Part shown: positions 1 to 8,379 of the stretch, one piece after another
How positions within the stretch are numbered: position 1 is the stretch's first letter
How the letters are laid out: each line of letters opens with the position of its first letter
NCBI RefSeq assembly: GCF_018919145.1
Contig: NZ_JAHLQJ010000009.1
Location: forward strand, 1 to 64,000
Origin: Paenibacillus brevis
GTDB taxonomy: Bacteria; Bacillota; Bacilli; Paenibacillales; Paenibacillaceae
DNA: 64,000 nucleotides
Direction: 5' to 3'
Translations under genes and position numbers: made by a program
Notes under the pieces: model-generated
The model's input: the letters and a program-made list of their open reading frames with translations, nothing else
The model's database searches: none
Told to the model about the DNA's origin: nothing

Positions 1-2
1 AG

Positions 3-1988
3 CGGCAGCCGCAGGCGCCGACGCCCGTGCCGCAGCCTCGCGCGGCGGGCGCAGGCACGGCCCTGCCGGCCACCGACGCGACGGGCCGGCAACGGCTGCA
101 CGCCGCAGCAGCACAGCTGGCTGCGGCGGCGGAGGCGCTCGCTCCCTACCCGGCCTTCGGCTCGGGTGTGAGGGAGCTTCGCGCCCGGGCGGCCCAGCTG
201 CGCGAGGGCCGCTACACGATTGCGCTGTTCGGTGCCTTCAGCGCAGGCAAATCCTCGTTCGCCAACGCCCTGCTCGGCGAACTCGTCCTGCCTGTATCGC
301 CGCATCCGACAACGGCGGCGATTACGCGCATTGTTGCGCCCCCATCCGGTCGGGCGCACAAGGAGGCCTGCATCGCCTTCAAGTCGGCGGAAGCGATGCA
401 GGCCGATCTCGCCCACTCTTATGAGGCGCTTCAGCTCGGCAAGTGGAAAGCGAATCGGTGGAGAGAGGAAGTGGCTCGGCTTAAGCCAGAAGAGATTCCT
501 GCACCGGGAAGAACCCATTACACCTTCCTGAAAGCCGCGGCATCTCAGTGGGAAGCACATGAGGGGAAATTAGGGACACAGCAGTTAACGGATATCGAGG
601 AGTTTGCCGCTTACGCAGCTCAGGAGGGCAAAGCCTGCTTTGTAGAGTGGATGGATCTCTACTATAGCTGTCCATTGACTGAACAAGGACTGACCATCGT
701 CGATACGCCGGGGGCCGACTCCATTCATGCGCGGCATACCGGAGTCACCTTTGAATATATGAAGCAATGCGATGCTTTGCTCTACGTAACGTATTATAAT
801 CATGCCTTTTCCAGAGTGGACCGGCAGTTTTTAACTCATCTTGGCAGAGTGAAGGGCAGCTTCGCTTTAGACAAAATGTTCTTTATCGTCAACGCGGCAG
901 ATCTTGCTTCATCCAGCCAGGAGCTTGATGAAGTAACCGGCTATGTTAAAGAAGGCTTGATCCGGGCAGGCATAACTGAACCGCAGGTTTTCGCCCTCTC
1001 CAGCAAGCTTGCCCGCCAGGCCAAGGAGAGAGGGGATTCCTCCCTGTTGGATGCTTCGGGATTAACGGTATTCGAGCAGACCTTCTATACTTTCATCAAC
1101 CGTCAGCTTACCCATCTGGCACTGGAATCGGCCTCCCGAGAGCTGCAAACTGTTCTTGCGCAGGCGAAAGAATGGCAGCTGGCACTGCAACACAGCCGGG
1201 AGCAGCGCGAAGAGAAGCTTGCAAGATTGCAGGAAGACTCGAAGGCGGTGTCGGCTTTTACAGCCAAGCTTGCGCGCGGGATTCGTCTTCCCGAGCTCAG
1301 GCAGGAGGCGGAAGAATTGCTTTTCCATGCGAGGAACCGCCTGAAGCTGTACGCAGGGGATTTATTCCAGGAATTTTTTCATCCCTCTTTGCTGTCCGAG
1401 GAAGCGGGATCGAAGCGGGCCAGATTCGGCGCTTCTTTTCACGGCTGGTTGAGCCAGCTCTCTATAGAACTGGAAAGGGAACTCCAAGCCACCTCGTTGC
1501 GGTTGGAAAAGAAATGCGAGAGCTTGATGTCGAGCCACATCCAAGGCGGGCTAGACGAGCTCATCCTCGAGCTTGAAGATGCCCCTGTATTTATAACCGA
1601 GCACAGGAGTCCCTGGGACACCCCTTCTCTCATGAAGAGAAGACTTGAACACAGCTTGGCAGCGGCAGATTATGATAGCTACTTCAAGAGCTCGAAATTA
1701 TTCTTTGAAGGGGGTGGAAGACGCGAGTTAAGACAGGCTTTAGAACAGCCGCTTGCTGTTGTGCTTCAGGATGCCGTGGAGGAAGCTGGCCAAGGGCTTA
1801 TTGAATATTATGCCCAAGGCTATTCCCGGAGACTGCGCGAGGTGACGGCATTCATCGAGGTCCAATGGAACGAATGGATGACCGGAATTCAAACACTGAG
1901 CGGGGATGAGACAGAGACGAGAGACTTTTTGCAGAGGCTGAAACAGGTCGAATCCTTCGAAGAGGTTGTTCAAAAAGTCATCTTTTGA
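3..1988 (+). CDS. Dynamin-like GTPase (DynA/YpbR type), 5' end outside window
   Basis: Bacterial dynamins bind membranes and use GTP to tether or remodel them. The frame is open through the left edge, so at least 661 residues are a C-terminal part. An Ala/Pro-rich linker precedes a complete GTPase module: P-loop GAFSAGKSS at 231-257, the switch threonines TTAA near 316, DTPGADS at about 702, and NAAD in the guanine-specificity position. A long helical stalk-like region follows. Bacillus DynA carries two fused dynamin modules in about 1,190 residues, so this is probably the second module of such a fusion (inference). A GTG at 27 is the first possible start inside the window, but no ribosome binding site precedes it. 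The last eight residues, EVVQKVIF, and the stop are encoded by the left end of a family A repeat element. Confidence 0.85.
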   Translation, partial: RQPQAPTPVPQPRAAGAGTALPATDATGRQRLHAAAAQLAAAAEALAPYPAFGSGVRELRARAAQLREGRYTIALFGAFSAGKSSFANALLGELVLPVSPHPTTAAITRIVAPPSGRAHKEACIAFKSAEAMQADLAHSYEALQLGKWKANRWREEVARLKPEEIPAPGRTHYTFLKAAASQWEAHEGKLGTQQLTDIEEFAAYAAQEGKACFVEWMDLYYSCPLTEQGLTIVDTPGADSIHARHTGVTFEYMKQCDALLYVTYYNHAFSRVDRQFLTHLGRVKGSFALDKMFFIVNAADLASSSQELDEVTGYVKEGLIRAGITEPQVFALSSKLARQAKERGDSSLLDASGLTVFEQTFYTFINRQLTHLALESASRELQTVLAQAKEWQLALQHSREQREEKLARLQEDSKAVSAFTAKLARGIRLPELRQEAEELLFHARNRLKLYAGDLFQEFFHPSLLSEEAGSKRARFGASFHGWLSQLSIELERELQATSLRLEKKCESLMSSHIQGGLDELILELEDAPVFITEHRSPWDTPSLMKRRLEHSLAAADYDSYFKSSKLFFEGGGRRELRQALEQPLAVVLQDAVEEAGQGLIEYYAQGYSRRLREVTAFIEVQWNEWMTGIQTLSGDETETRDFLQRLKQVESFEEVVQKVIF

Positions 1989-2135
1989 TCACGAAGTATT
2001 CCAAGGGGTTGATTCGACATCGAATCTTGCGTTCACCCTAGAAGTCCGGTACTCATGTAGGTTCTGCCTACACTCCGTTCCTCCTTCTTCGGGTTCTCGC
2101 AACCTTCTCGGTGCTGAAAAGCTGACGTTTTGAAC
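1968..2135 (+). repeat. Family A MITE-like element, tandem copy 1
   Basis: A 168-bp element with near-perfect 13-base terminal inverted repeats: GTTCAAAAAGTCA at the left and TGACGTTTTGAAC (one mismatch) at the right. It has no coding capacity. Its left end supplies the stop codon of the dynamin gene. The same unit, including the flank TCACATTTAG, is repeated 183 bp further on, so this is a tandem duplication. It contains a small hairpin, GTAGG-ttct-GCCTAC. Confidence 0.8.
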
Positions 2136-2150
2136 TCACATTTAGAGGTT

Positions 2151-2317
2151 GTTCAAAAAGTCATCTTTTGATCACGAAGTATTCCAAGGGGTTGATTCGA
2201 CATCGAATCTTGCGTTCACCCTAGAAGTCCGGTACTATGTAGGTTCTGCCTACACTCCGTTCCTTCTTCTTCGGGTTCCCGCAACCTTCTCGGTGCTGAA
2301 AAGCTGACTTTTTGAAC
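2151..2317 (+). repeat. Family A MITE-like element, tandem copy 2
   Basis: Second copy of the 168-bp element, with perfect 13-base terminal inverted repeats (GTTCAAAAAGTCA and TGACTTTTTGAAC). It differs from copy 1 by a one-base deletion (GGTACTCATG against GGTACTATG) and a few substitutions, so the duplication is recent. With copy 1 it fills most of the gap between the dynamin and acetyltransferase genes. The rest, to about 2500, is AT-rich and holds two small hairpins and no convincing ORF. Confidence 0.8.
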
Positions 2318-2465
2318 TCACATTTAGACAAAGTTTTAAATAATTTGTAATAACTTGTCGAATTCTAGCGAATTTCGTAATTATGTACTTGCATTTAGGC
2401 TCCTCTAGCAGGAGAATAGGAGTAAAGCTATTTTTGGTTCGTAACGACCCATGATTGTTACCCTA

Positions 2466-2491
2466 GTCCGCAGTTTTTGGAGAACTGCGGC
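2466..2491 (+). promoter_or_regulatory. Hairpin in the leader of the GNAT gene
   Basis: CCGCAGTT and AACTGCGG form a perfect 8-bp stem with a seven-base loop. It ends about 12 bases before the Shine-Dalgarno AAAGGTGGA. No T-run follows, so it is not an intrinsic terminator. It could affect mRNA stability or initiation; no known riboregulator family is recognised. Confidence 0.35.
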
Positions 2492-2519
2492 AAGTATATC
2501 AAAAGGTGGAGTGGTCCCA

Positions 2520-2978
2520 TTGAGTAGTCAGGTTTGCAGTCCTGTCCTGGTGATTCGAAGAAGTTCCTGCGCAGATGTGCAGTACATGATTCCATTGATG
2601 CGGCAGTTGCGTTATCCGACAACGGTCAATGTATTGAAGGAGCGGCTTGCCATGCTGGAAAATCATGAGCAGATGTCCTGTCTGGTTGCCGAATTGGATG
2701 GCAAGGTGGTAGGTACGGTATTTCTTAAGCAGCATCAGACACATGATATGAGTAAACCTGTAACTTTGATTACAGCTCTGATCGTCGATGATGAACATCG
2801 GGGACAGGGGATAGGGCGACGTCTGCTGGACGAGGCCGAACGCTGGGGCGCTGTGCGCAGAAGCTCACAGCTGCATGTTTCGGTTGCCCGGGAGAGCAGC
2901 TTTTCCAGCAAGCCTTTTTATGAACGCTGCGGTTTTGTGAGTGCAGGCTATCATTTGAGTAAAAGAGTACAAGGGTAA
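2520..2978 (+). CDS. GNAT-family N-acetyltransferase
   Basis: A 152-residue protein of the GNAT superfamily, which moves an acetyl group from acetyl-CoA to an amine; the substrate cannot be told from sequence. The acetyl-CoA pyrophosphate loop (motif A) is visible as HRGQGIGRRLLDEAE, preceded by the strand TLITALIVDDE, and the C-terminal FYERCGF is the usual motif B region. The TTG at 2520 is chosen because AAAGGTGGA ends nine bases before it. An in-frame ATG at 2451 would add 23 residues that do not look conserved and would read through the leader hairpin. The gene is monocistronic and shares a bidirectional terminator with the convergent gene to its right. Confidence 0.75.
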   Translation: MSSQVCSPVLVIRRSSCADVQYMIPLMRQLRYPTTVNVLKERLAMLENHEQMSCLVAELDGKVVGTVFLKQHQTHDMSKPVTLITALIVDDEHRGQGIGRRLLDEAERWGAVRRSSQLHVSVARESSFSSKPFYERCGFVSAGYHLSKRVQG

Positions 2979-2993
2979 TTTCAAATTTCGTTT

Positions 2994-3040
2994 AAAAAGG
3001 ATCATCTGTGGAAGTTCGCTTCCGACGGATGATCCTTTTA
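2994..3040. terminator. Bidirectional intrinsic terminator
   Basis: AAAAGGATCATC pairs perfectly with GATGATCCTTTT over 12 bp. An inner stem GGAAG-ttcg-CTTCC closes the loop. A-rich and T-rich flanks on either side let it end both the GNAT gene (plus) and the convergent hydrolase gene (minus). Confidence 0.85.
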
Positions 3041-3055
3041 TCATTTCTGCGGAGA

Positions 3056-3655
3056 TTAATTGGCTTTAGCCGGGAGCAGGGTTATTTCCTGCAACGCGTA
3101 TCCGGCCTTGGAATGGCAATATCTATCCCGGTAGTGGTTCAGCGAGCCGCGGAAATGAAGCTTCAGGCAGGAGCAAGTAGACAAATCGTCAGGCGTAGTC
3201 AAACAAGCGGATTTGTCCAACAGCTGCATGCCTGCATTCTGAAACACGCTGCTTACAAACTGGGAGCAAAAGAAGGAATTTTTTCCTCCAAGCTCCATGT
3301 TAAGCACGACGCCGAGGATGCCAAGGAAATTATAGCTGTATAAGTCCTTGTTTTCTTCGAATTGACGGACGTAGTCTCTCATTTGATGGTATATAGATTC
3401 ACTGACCGTACAGCTGTATATTGCGCAGGAAGCCTTATCGAAGACGCGGGAATTAATGTTTTCCTTAACAAAGCCGCCCAGGATCGGAAGCATCGGATGC
3501 TTGCGGCCGAAGCTGTACATTTCTCTAAGCTCCGAATCGAACGCAATGGATGCATGATTATAAGGGGCTCTGGTGTAAAAGCCAATCATTTTAGCGACGA
3601 CGGTATTGGGATTGCTGAGTAAGACATAAATTTGTTTGGTTTGTTCATTGTTCAT
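3056..3655 (-). CDS. Permuted papain-like (YiiX/NlpC-P60 superfamily) hydrolase
   Basis: A 199-residue soluble protein with no signal peptide. The motif NHASIAFD near residue 33 and FFCSQFVSSVF near residue 128 match the order expected in circularly permuted papain-like proteins, where the catalytic His comes before the catalytic Cys. Known relatives cleave amide or ester bonds in peptides or lipids; the substrate here is unknown. The start ATG at 3655 lacks a strong Shine-Dalgarno. A TATAAT on the minus strand (3673-3678) is a likely -10. The gene converges on the acetyltransferase and diverges from the sensor operon. Confidence 0.6.
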   Translation of the reverse strand: MNNEQTKQIYVLLSNPNTVVAKMIGFYTRAPYNHASIAFDSELREMYSFGRKHPMLPILGGFVKENINSRVFDKASCAIYSCTVSESIYHQMRDYVRQFEENKDLYSYNFLGILGVVLNMELGGKNSFFCSQFVSSVFQNAGMQLLDKSACLTTPDDLSTCSCLKLHFRGSLNHYRDRYCHSKAGYALQEITLLPAKAN

Positions 3656-3813
3656 ATTTATTCCACACCCACATTATAATTGGTTAACAATTCCCAAATG
3701 GTCTGTTCCATTTGATATTAACATGGTATCGAAATACTTGGAATACTTAAATAGACCAGGGACGGAAAATGAAACTGGACCAAGGTCGTGGATCAGAAGC
3801 AGCAGCAGCGTTT

Positions 3814-3850
3814 AGAAACCGTTTACAAAAATGCAAGTATCGGGTAGAAT
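3814..3850 (+). promoter_or_regulatory. Sigma-A promoter with overlapping CcpA cre site
   Basis: TTTACA at 3822-3827 and TAGAAT at 3845-3850 are separated by exactly 17 bases. The -35 lies inside a cre-like site whose minus-strand reading TGTAAACGGTTTCT matches 13 of 14 positions of the TGWAANCGNTNWCA consensus. A cre over the -35 normally means repression by CcpA when a preferred sugar is present. It drives the response regulator-kinase-binding protein genes. Confidence 0.7.
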
Positions 3851-3898
3851 CGGTTGTTGGAAATGAGTGAGAATCCTAGATGAAGAAGGTTGATTCGG

Positions 3899-5497
3899 AT
3901 GTACAAGCTGTTGCTGGTGGATGACGAAGTCGATGTAAGAGAAGGATTGCTGAGTTTGATAGATTGGCAGAGTATCGGCTGCGAGGTGGTAGATACGGCT
4001 GAAAATGGAAGAGAAGCCATGGAGCTGGTCGAGAAATATTTGCCTGACATCGTGGTGACAGACATTCAGATGCCATTCATGAACGGTCTTCAGCTGTCGG
4101 AATGGATCCGATCGGTATACCCGGACACGAAAATAGTTATTTTAACCGGATTTGAGGAATTCGAATATGCTCAGCGAGCGGTTTCGCTTGGCATTGACGA
4201 CTATCTGCTCAAGCCCTTCTCTGCCGGGGAATTGTGTGCCGTGCTCGATAAAGTGAAGGACAGGCTGGATCAACAGCGCCAGGCGAGGGAGGATATCCAG
4301 CAGCTCAAAGAGCATTATTACCGAAATCTCCCGGTCCTGCGCAGTTTGTTCCTGAGCAGTCTTGTTAGCCATTCGCTGGGCAGGGAAGAAATCCTTGAGA
4401 AATGCAGCCAGTATGATCTGGATCTGCAGGGCGAAGGGTATATGGTTGCTGTCATTCATAGAGATGAGATTCAGGAGAAGGATCCCGAGCTCCAGCTGTT
4501 TGCCGTGTTGAATGTCGCTGAAGAGCTGGTGCGCCGTTGCTCCAAGTCTCTTGTATTCATTCATCTCAATGCGGTCATTGTTCTGGCTGTATTCGAAAGC
4601 CAGGATCATGAAGAGATGACAAGCAAGACGCTGAAGCTGCTTGAAGAGATCCGTTATACGGCTGAACGCTACTTGAAGCTGACCCTGACCATCGGAGCGG
4701 GTTCGGCAGTAAAGGAGCTTAGCAACCTCAATTCCTCGTATCAGGATGCGATGCGGGCACTGGATTACCAGCTTATACTAGGCAACAACAAGGTCATCTG
4801 GATTGATGATGTAGAGATGAGGCAGGTTGTCCCCTTCACCTTTGATAAAGAAAAGGAAAGAGAACTAATCCGCTGTCTGAAGCTTGGAAGCGATGAGGAG
4901 CTTGAACAATTGCTGGACGGATTGTTTAACGGATTGCTGGATAGCCGGACTACAGATCAGGATTTGCAAGCATACCTGCTTCTGATGCTGACTGCTGTGG
5001 TTAAGGCCGCACAGGAGATGCATGAAAATCTGGAGGCGTTGTTCGGAGAAGCGGGCGCTTTCCTGGGGCAGTTCTCCCGGCTGAATCATTCGGCCGAAGC
5101 CAAGGGATGGTTTACGGGAATTTGCTTCACCTTGAAGCGATCCATTGCGAGCGAGCGGCAGACGGGCTATCAGAAGCTGGTAGAGGAAGCCAAGCAGTTC
5201 ATGAATGAGCATTATCAGGACAGCGAGCTTTCCATCGGCAAAGTATGCAAGCAGCTCCACATCAGCACCGGATATTTCAGCAATATTTTTAAAAAGGAAA
5301 CGAAGACAACCTTCGTGAATTATTTGATGGGCTTAAGAATGGAGGCGGCGAAGCATCTGCTTCTGACCACGGACATGAAGTCCTTTGAAATTGCAGAGCA
5401 TGTCGGGTTTGCAGACCCGAATTATTTCAGCTTTTGCTTCCGCAAGAAATTCGGAATCTCGCCTAAAGAATTCCGGAATGGAGTCCAGCCGTTATGA
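3899..5497 (+). CDS. YesN-type response regulator with AraC DNA-binding domain
   Basis: A 532-residue two-component regulator. The receiver domain (about 1-120) has the acidic pocket DDE at residues 8-10, the phospho-acceptor Asp55 in VVTDIQMP, and the conserved Lys in YLLKPF. A long middle region follows, and the C-terminal 100 residues form an AraC/XylS double helix-turn-helix (LHISTGYFSNIFKKE and IAEHVGFADPNYFSFCFRKKFG). ATG at 3899 is preferred over the TTG at 3890 because AGAAGG sits eight bases before it. The stop overlaps the kinase start by four bases (ATGA). It probably activates the downstream mgl genes in response to the kinase. Confidence 0.9.
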   Translation: MYKLLLVDDEVDVREGLLSLIDWQSIGCEVVDTAENGREAMELVEKYLPDIVVTDIQMPFMNGLQLSEWIRSVYPDTKIVILTGFEEFEYAQRAVSLGIDDYLLKPFSAGELCAVLDKVKDRLDQQRQAREDIQQLKEHYYRNLPVLRSLFLSSLVSHSLGREEILEKCSQYDLDLQGEGYMVAVIHRDEIQEKDPELQLFAVLNVAEELVRRCSKSLVFIHLNAVIVLAVFESQDHEEMTSKTLKLLEEIRYTAERYLKLTLTIGAGSAVKELSNLNSSYQDAMRALDYQLILGNNKVIWIDDVEMRQVVPFTFDKEKERELIRCLKLGSDEELEQLLDGLFNGLLDSRTTDQDLQAYLLLMLTAVVKAAQEMHENLEALFGEAGAFLGQFSRLNHSAEAKGWFTGICFTLKRSIASERQTGYQKLVEEAKQFMNEHYQDSELSIGKVCKQLHISTGYFSNIFKKETKTTFVNYLMGLRMEAAKHLLLTTDMKSFEIAEHVGFADPNYFSFCFRKKFGISPKEFRNGVQPL

Positions 5498-7281
5498 GCT
5501 GGCTGCGTTATATCGGCAAAGCAATTCGGAATTTCCATTTCCGCAAGATTCAGGTGCTGATTTCGATGTCTTCTGTGACCGTGACTATTGTCGCCGTGGT
5601 TCTGGTTAGCGTGCTGCTTGTTGAGCGGTCTGCCCGAACGGCGGAAGAGAATGCTTACATGAATCTGGGGCAGATCATCGAGCAGGTGAATGCCAATCTG
5701 GAGCTGTATGTCGGCGGGATGCAGGATGTGTTCACGGTGGCCGAGAAGCGGATTCAGCAATCTCCGAATCTCCATGGCGATGTCAGGCTGGGAGATCAGA
5801 TGGAGACTATTCTGAGCACCCGGGAGGATCTAGTGACGATGGCTCTCTTCACGCAGGAAGGGGAGCTTGTGCGAAATCTGCCTACTAATGGGATGCGCAA
5901 AAATACAAAGCTGACCGAGCAGAACTGGTTCGAATCGGCTCTCCAATACCCGAACAGCCTGCAATTTTCGCCTCCGCACATTCAGAACCTGTTCAAATCG
6001 GATTACCGGTGGGTCGTATCGATGAGCAAGCTTGTTCAATATAATGACGGGGCGCAAGAGAAGCAAGGGGTTCTGGTCATGGACTTCAATTTCCGGACCA
6101 TTGACGAACTGAGCCAGCGGGTAAGTCTGGGCAAGAAGGGTTACGTCTATATCATCGATAATGTGGGGAATATCGTCTACCATCCGCAGCAGCAACTGAT
6201 CTATGCCGGGTTGAAATATGAAAATCTGGAGCCGGTTCTTAACTATTCCTATGGCAGTTATATGGACAATCTGGATGGCGAGAAGCGCCTGATTACGATA
6301 CAGACGGTGAGGCCGGCAGGATGGAAAATTGTCGGGGTTGCCTATGCGGATGAGTTCTTGACGACCCGTCAGGAATTGAGCCAATTTCTATACGGGTTTC
6401 TTTTGGTTGCGATTGTTATCATTATGGCTGTCAATATTTATGTGTCCGCGAAAATATCCCAGCCGATTCAGCGCCTGGAACGTTCGGTGCAGATGGTGGA
6501 GCGGGGTGATTTCGGAACCAATGTGTATGTCAGCGGGGCTTATGAGGTAGAGCAGCTGTCCAAGCGCTTTAATCTGATGCTTCGGCGGATCCGGGAACTG
6601 ATGGATCAGATTATTAACGAGCAGGAAGCAAAGCGCAAAAGCGAGCTTGATGTGCTGCAATCGCAGATTAATCCGCATTTTCTTTATAACACGCTCAATT
6701 CGGTTACCCGAATGGCGGAGCTCGGACGGAACGAAGAGGTAGTAACGACGATTACCTCCTTGTCACGCTTCTTCCGGATCAGCCTGAGTAAGGGGGATCA
6801 TATTATCCCGCTTCGGGATGAGCTGGAGCATGTCCGGCATTATTTGATTATTCAAAATATCCGCTTCAAAAATAAATTCCGCTATGAGATAGAGGCGGAA
6901 GAGGACATTCTGGATGCATTGACCTTGAAGCTGATCCTCCAGCCGATTGTGGAAAATGCGATTCAACACGGAATCGAGCCGTCGCCAGAGCCGGGCTTGA
7001 TCCGTATCCGTACGCTCAGAGAAGGAGATCTTCTGAACATCGTGATTTCCGATAATGGAGTAGGGATGGACAAGGAGAGACTTGCCGGACTGAAGGCAGG
7101 CAAGCTTCGCAGTGAAAGCGGCTCCGGGGTGGGAGTCAACAATGTGCAGGAGCGAATTGGGCTCTATTACGGAAAGCCTTATGGATTGCATTATGAGAGC
7201 GAGCCGGAGGAGGGCACGACGGTGACGATTACCTTGCCGCTGACCGTACAAGACTCTAATTCCCGCGAAGGGGGCATGTAA
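5494..7281 (+). CDS. LytS/YesM-family sensor histidine kinase
   Basis: A 595-residue membrane kinase. It has a first transmembrane helix at about residues 19-41, an extracellular Cache-like sensor region of about 250 residues, a second helix near 295-317, a HAMP linker, the His_kinase motif INPHFLYNTLNSV with the phospho-acceptor His, and a HATPase domain with NAIQHG and DNGVGM. It is translationally coupled to the response regulator before it and lies two bases before a sugar-binding lipoprotein gene. In clostridial XylFII-LytS/YesN systems such a binding protein docks on the kinase and signals sugar presence. The same order here suggests the same logic, which is an inference. Confidence 0.9.
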   Translation: MSWLRYIGKAIRNFHFRKIQVLISMSSVTVTIVAVVLVSVLLVERSARTAEENAYMNLGQIIEQVNANLELYVGGMQDVFTVAEKRIQQSPNLHGDVRLGDQMETILSTREDLVTMALFTQEGELVRNLPTNGMRKNTKLTEQNWFESALQYPNSLQFSPPHIQNLFKSDYRWVVSMSKLVQYNDGAQEKQGVLVMDFNFRTIDELSQRVSLGKKGYVYIIDNVGNIVYHPQQQLIYAGLKYENLEPVLNYSYGSYMDNLDGEKRLITIQTVRPAGWKIVGVAYADEFLTTRQELSQFLYGFLLVAIVIIMAVNIYVSAKISQPIQRLERSVQMVERGDFGTNVYVSGAYEVEQLSKRFNLMLRRIRELMDQIINEQEAKRKSELDVLQSQINPHFLYNTLNSVTRMAELGRNEEVVTTITSLSRFFRISLSKGDHIIPLRDELEHVRHYLIIQNIRFKNKFRYEIEAEEDILDALTLKLILQPIVENAIQHGIEPSPEPGLIRIRTLREGDLLNIVISDNGVGMDKERLAGLKAGKLRSESGSGVGVNNVQERIGLYYGKPYGLHYESEPEEGTTVTITLPLTVQDSNSREGGM

Positions 7282-7283
7282 GA

Positions 7284-8261
7284 ATGAAGCAGTTATCACA
7301 CTTATTCAGGACTGGATTCGCGATCTCACTGTTAATCATAACTGCGGCCTGTACGGGTGCCGGAGATCTGCCCAATGATGAAGATACTATTGTAATTGAT
7401 ATGATCGTCAAGATGAACCGGGGCGATTATTGGAGCACGATCCAGATGGGGGCTGAAGTTGCCGCCAAGGAATATAATGTCAGCCTGAATGTGCTTGCTC
7501 CGGAGAATGAAAATGATATTCAAGGACAAATTCAGCTGATGGAGGACTCCATTGCCCGACGGCCGGATGCGATTATTTTGGCCGCAAGCGATTATGAGGC
7601 TCTGGGCCAAGTGACGGATCGAACCTCCTATTACGATATCCCGGTCATTTCCATGGACTCCGAGGTGGCCTCCACGAAGGTAAAGACCTATGTCGGTACC
7701 AACAATTACGAAGCCGGTCAAAAGGCAGCCGAGCGTCTTATGGAGCTGACTGGCGGTCAAGGAGACATCGGCATCGTGAACTTTGTGCAAGGCGCGAGAA
7801 ATGCGGATCAGCGGGAGGAAGGCTTTATGGACTATGCCGCCCGATTTCCGGGCATTCGGATTGTGGATGTGCTGTATTGCGGATCAGATGAGGAACTGGC
7901 GTACAGGCTAACCCGCGAAATGATTAGGCAGCATCCTGGATTGACCGGGCTTGTGTCGCTCAGTGCTGAATCGTCGATCGGGGCGGGAAGAGCCGTGGAG
8001 GAAGCGGGACTTGGCCCGCGTTTTAAAATGATTGCTTTTGACAATCCTCCAGAAATGCTGGAACTGCTCCAGGAGGAGACGGTTCAAGCCATGGTGGTTC
8101 AGAATCCGTTCAATAACGGCTACATGGCGGTAGCAGCGGCTGTCAAGGCAGCCCGGGGCGAACGGCTTGACGATAAGATTCCTACGGATACCAAACTGAT
8201 CGATCTGGATAATATGCTGTGGCCGGAGCATCAGAAGCTGTTATTTCCCTTTGTCAAATAA
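7284..8261 (+). CDS. Sugar-binding lipoprotein, probable sensor partner of the kinase
   Basis: A 325-residue periplasmic-binding-protein-like domain (Peripla_BP_4, ribose/galactose class) with a lipoprotein signal peptide ending in ITAAC. The two-lobe fold is suggested by VIDMIVKMNRGDYW at the start, the hinge-side SMDSEVAS, and KMIAFDNPPEM. Its start lies two bases after the kinase stop, with the Shine-Dalgarno GAAGGGGG inside the kinase gene. A separate transport-type binding protein (mglB) follows, so this one is more likely a sensor than the transporter's own receptor. That role is inferred from position and from the XylFII precedent; it is not visible in the sequence itself. Confidence 0.8.
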   Translation: MKQLSHLFRTGFAISLLIITAACTGAGDLPNDEDTIVIDMIVKMNRGDYWSTIQMGAEVAAKEYNVSLNVLAPENENDIQGQIQLMEDSIARRPDAIILAASDYEALGQVTDRTSYYDIPVISMDSEVASTKVKTYVGTNNYEAGQKAAERLMELTGGQGDIGIVNFVQGARNADQREEGFMDYAARFPGIRIVDVLYCGSDEELAYRLTREMIRQHPGLTGLVSLSAESSIGAGRAVEEAGLGPRFKMIAFDNPPEMLELLQEETVQAMVVQNPFNNGYMAVAAAVKAARGERLDDKIPTDTKLIDLDNMLWPEHQKLLFPFVK

Positions 8262-8304
8262 TTGATCACAGTAGAATTTTCATAAAACATCTCAGAATAT
8301 TTGA

Positions 8305-8346
8305 TTCGCAGCAGCCGGAAAAGCCTGCATAATGAAAGCGTATCCA
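8305..8346 (+). promoter_or_regulatory. Candidate mglB promoter with weak cre site
   Basis: TTCGCA (8305-8310) and CATAAT (8328-8333) are 17 bases apart. A cre-like TGAAAGCGTATCCA (8333-8346, 12 of 14 consensus positions) covers the expected start of transcription. The poor -35 fits a promoter that needs an activator such as the adjacent AraC-type regulator. The leader of mglB shows no other structure. Confidence 0.4.
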
Positions 8347-8379
8347 AATTGAAAGAGAAAATAATCAGGAGGTCAAAAC

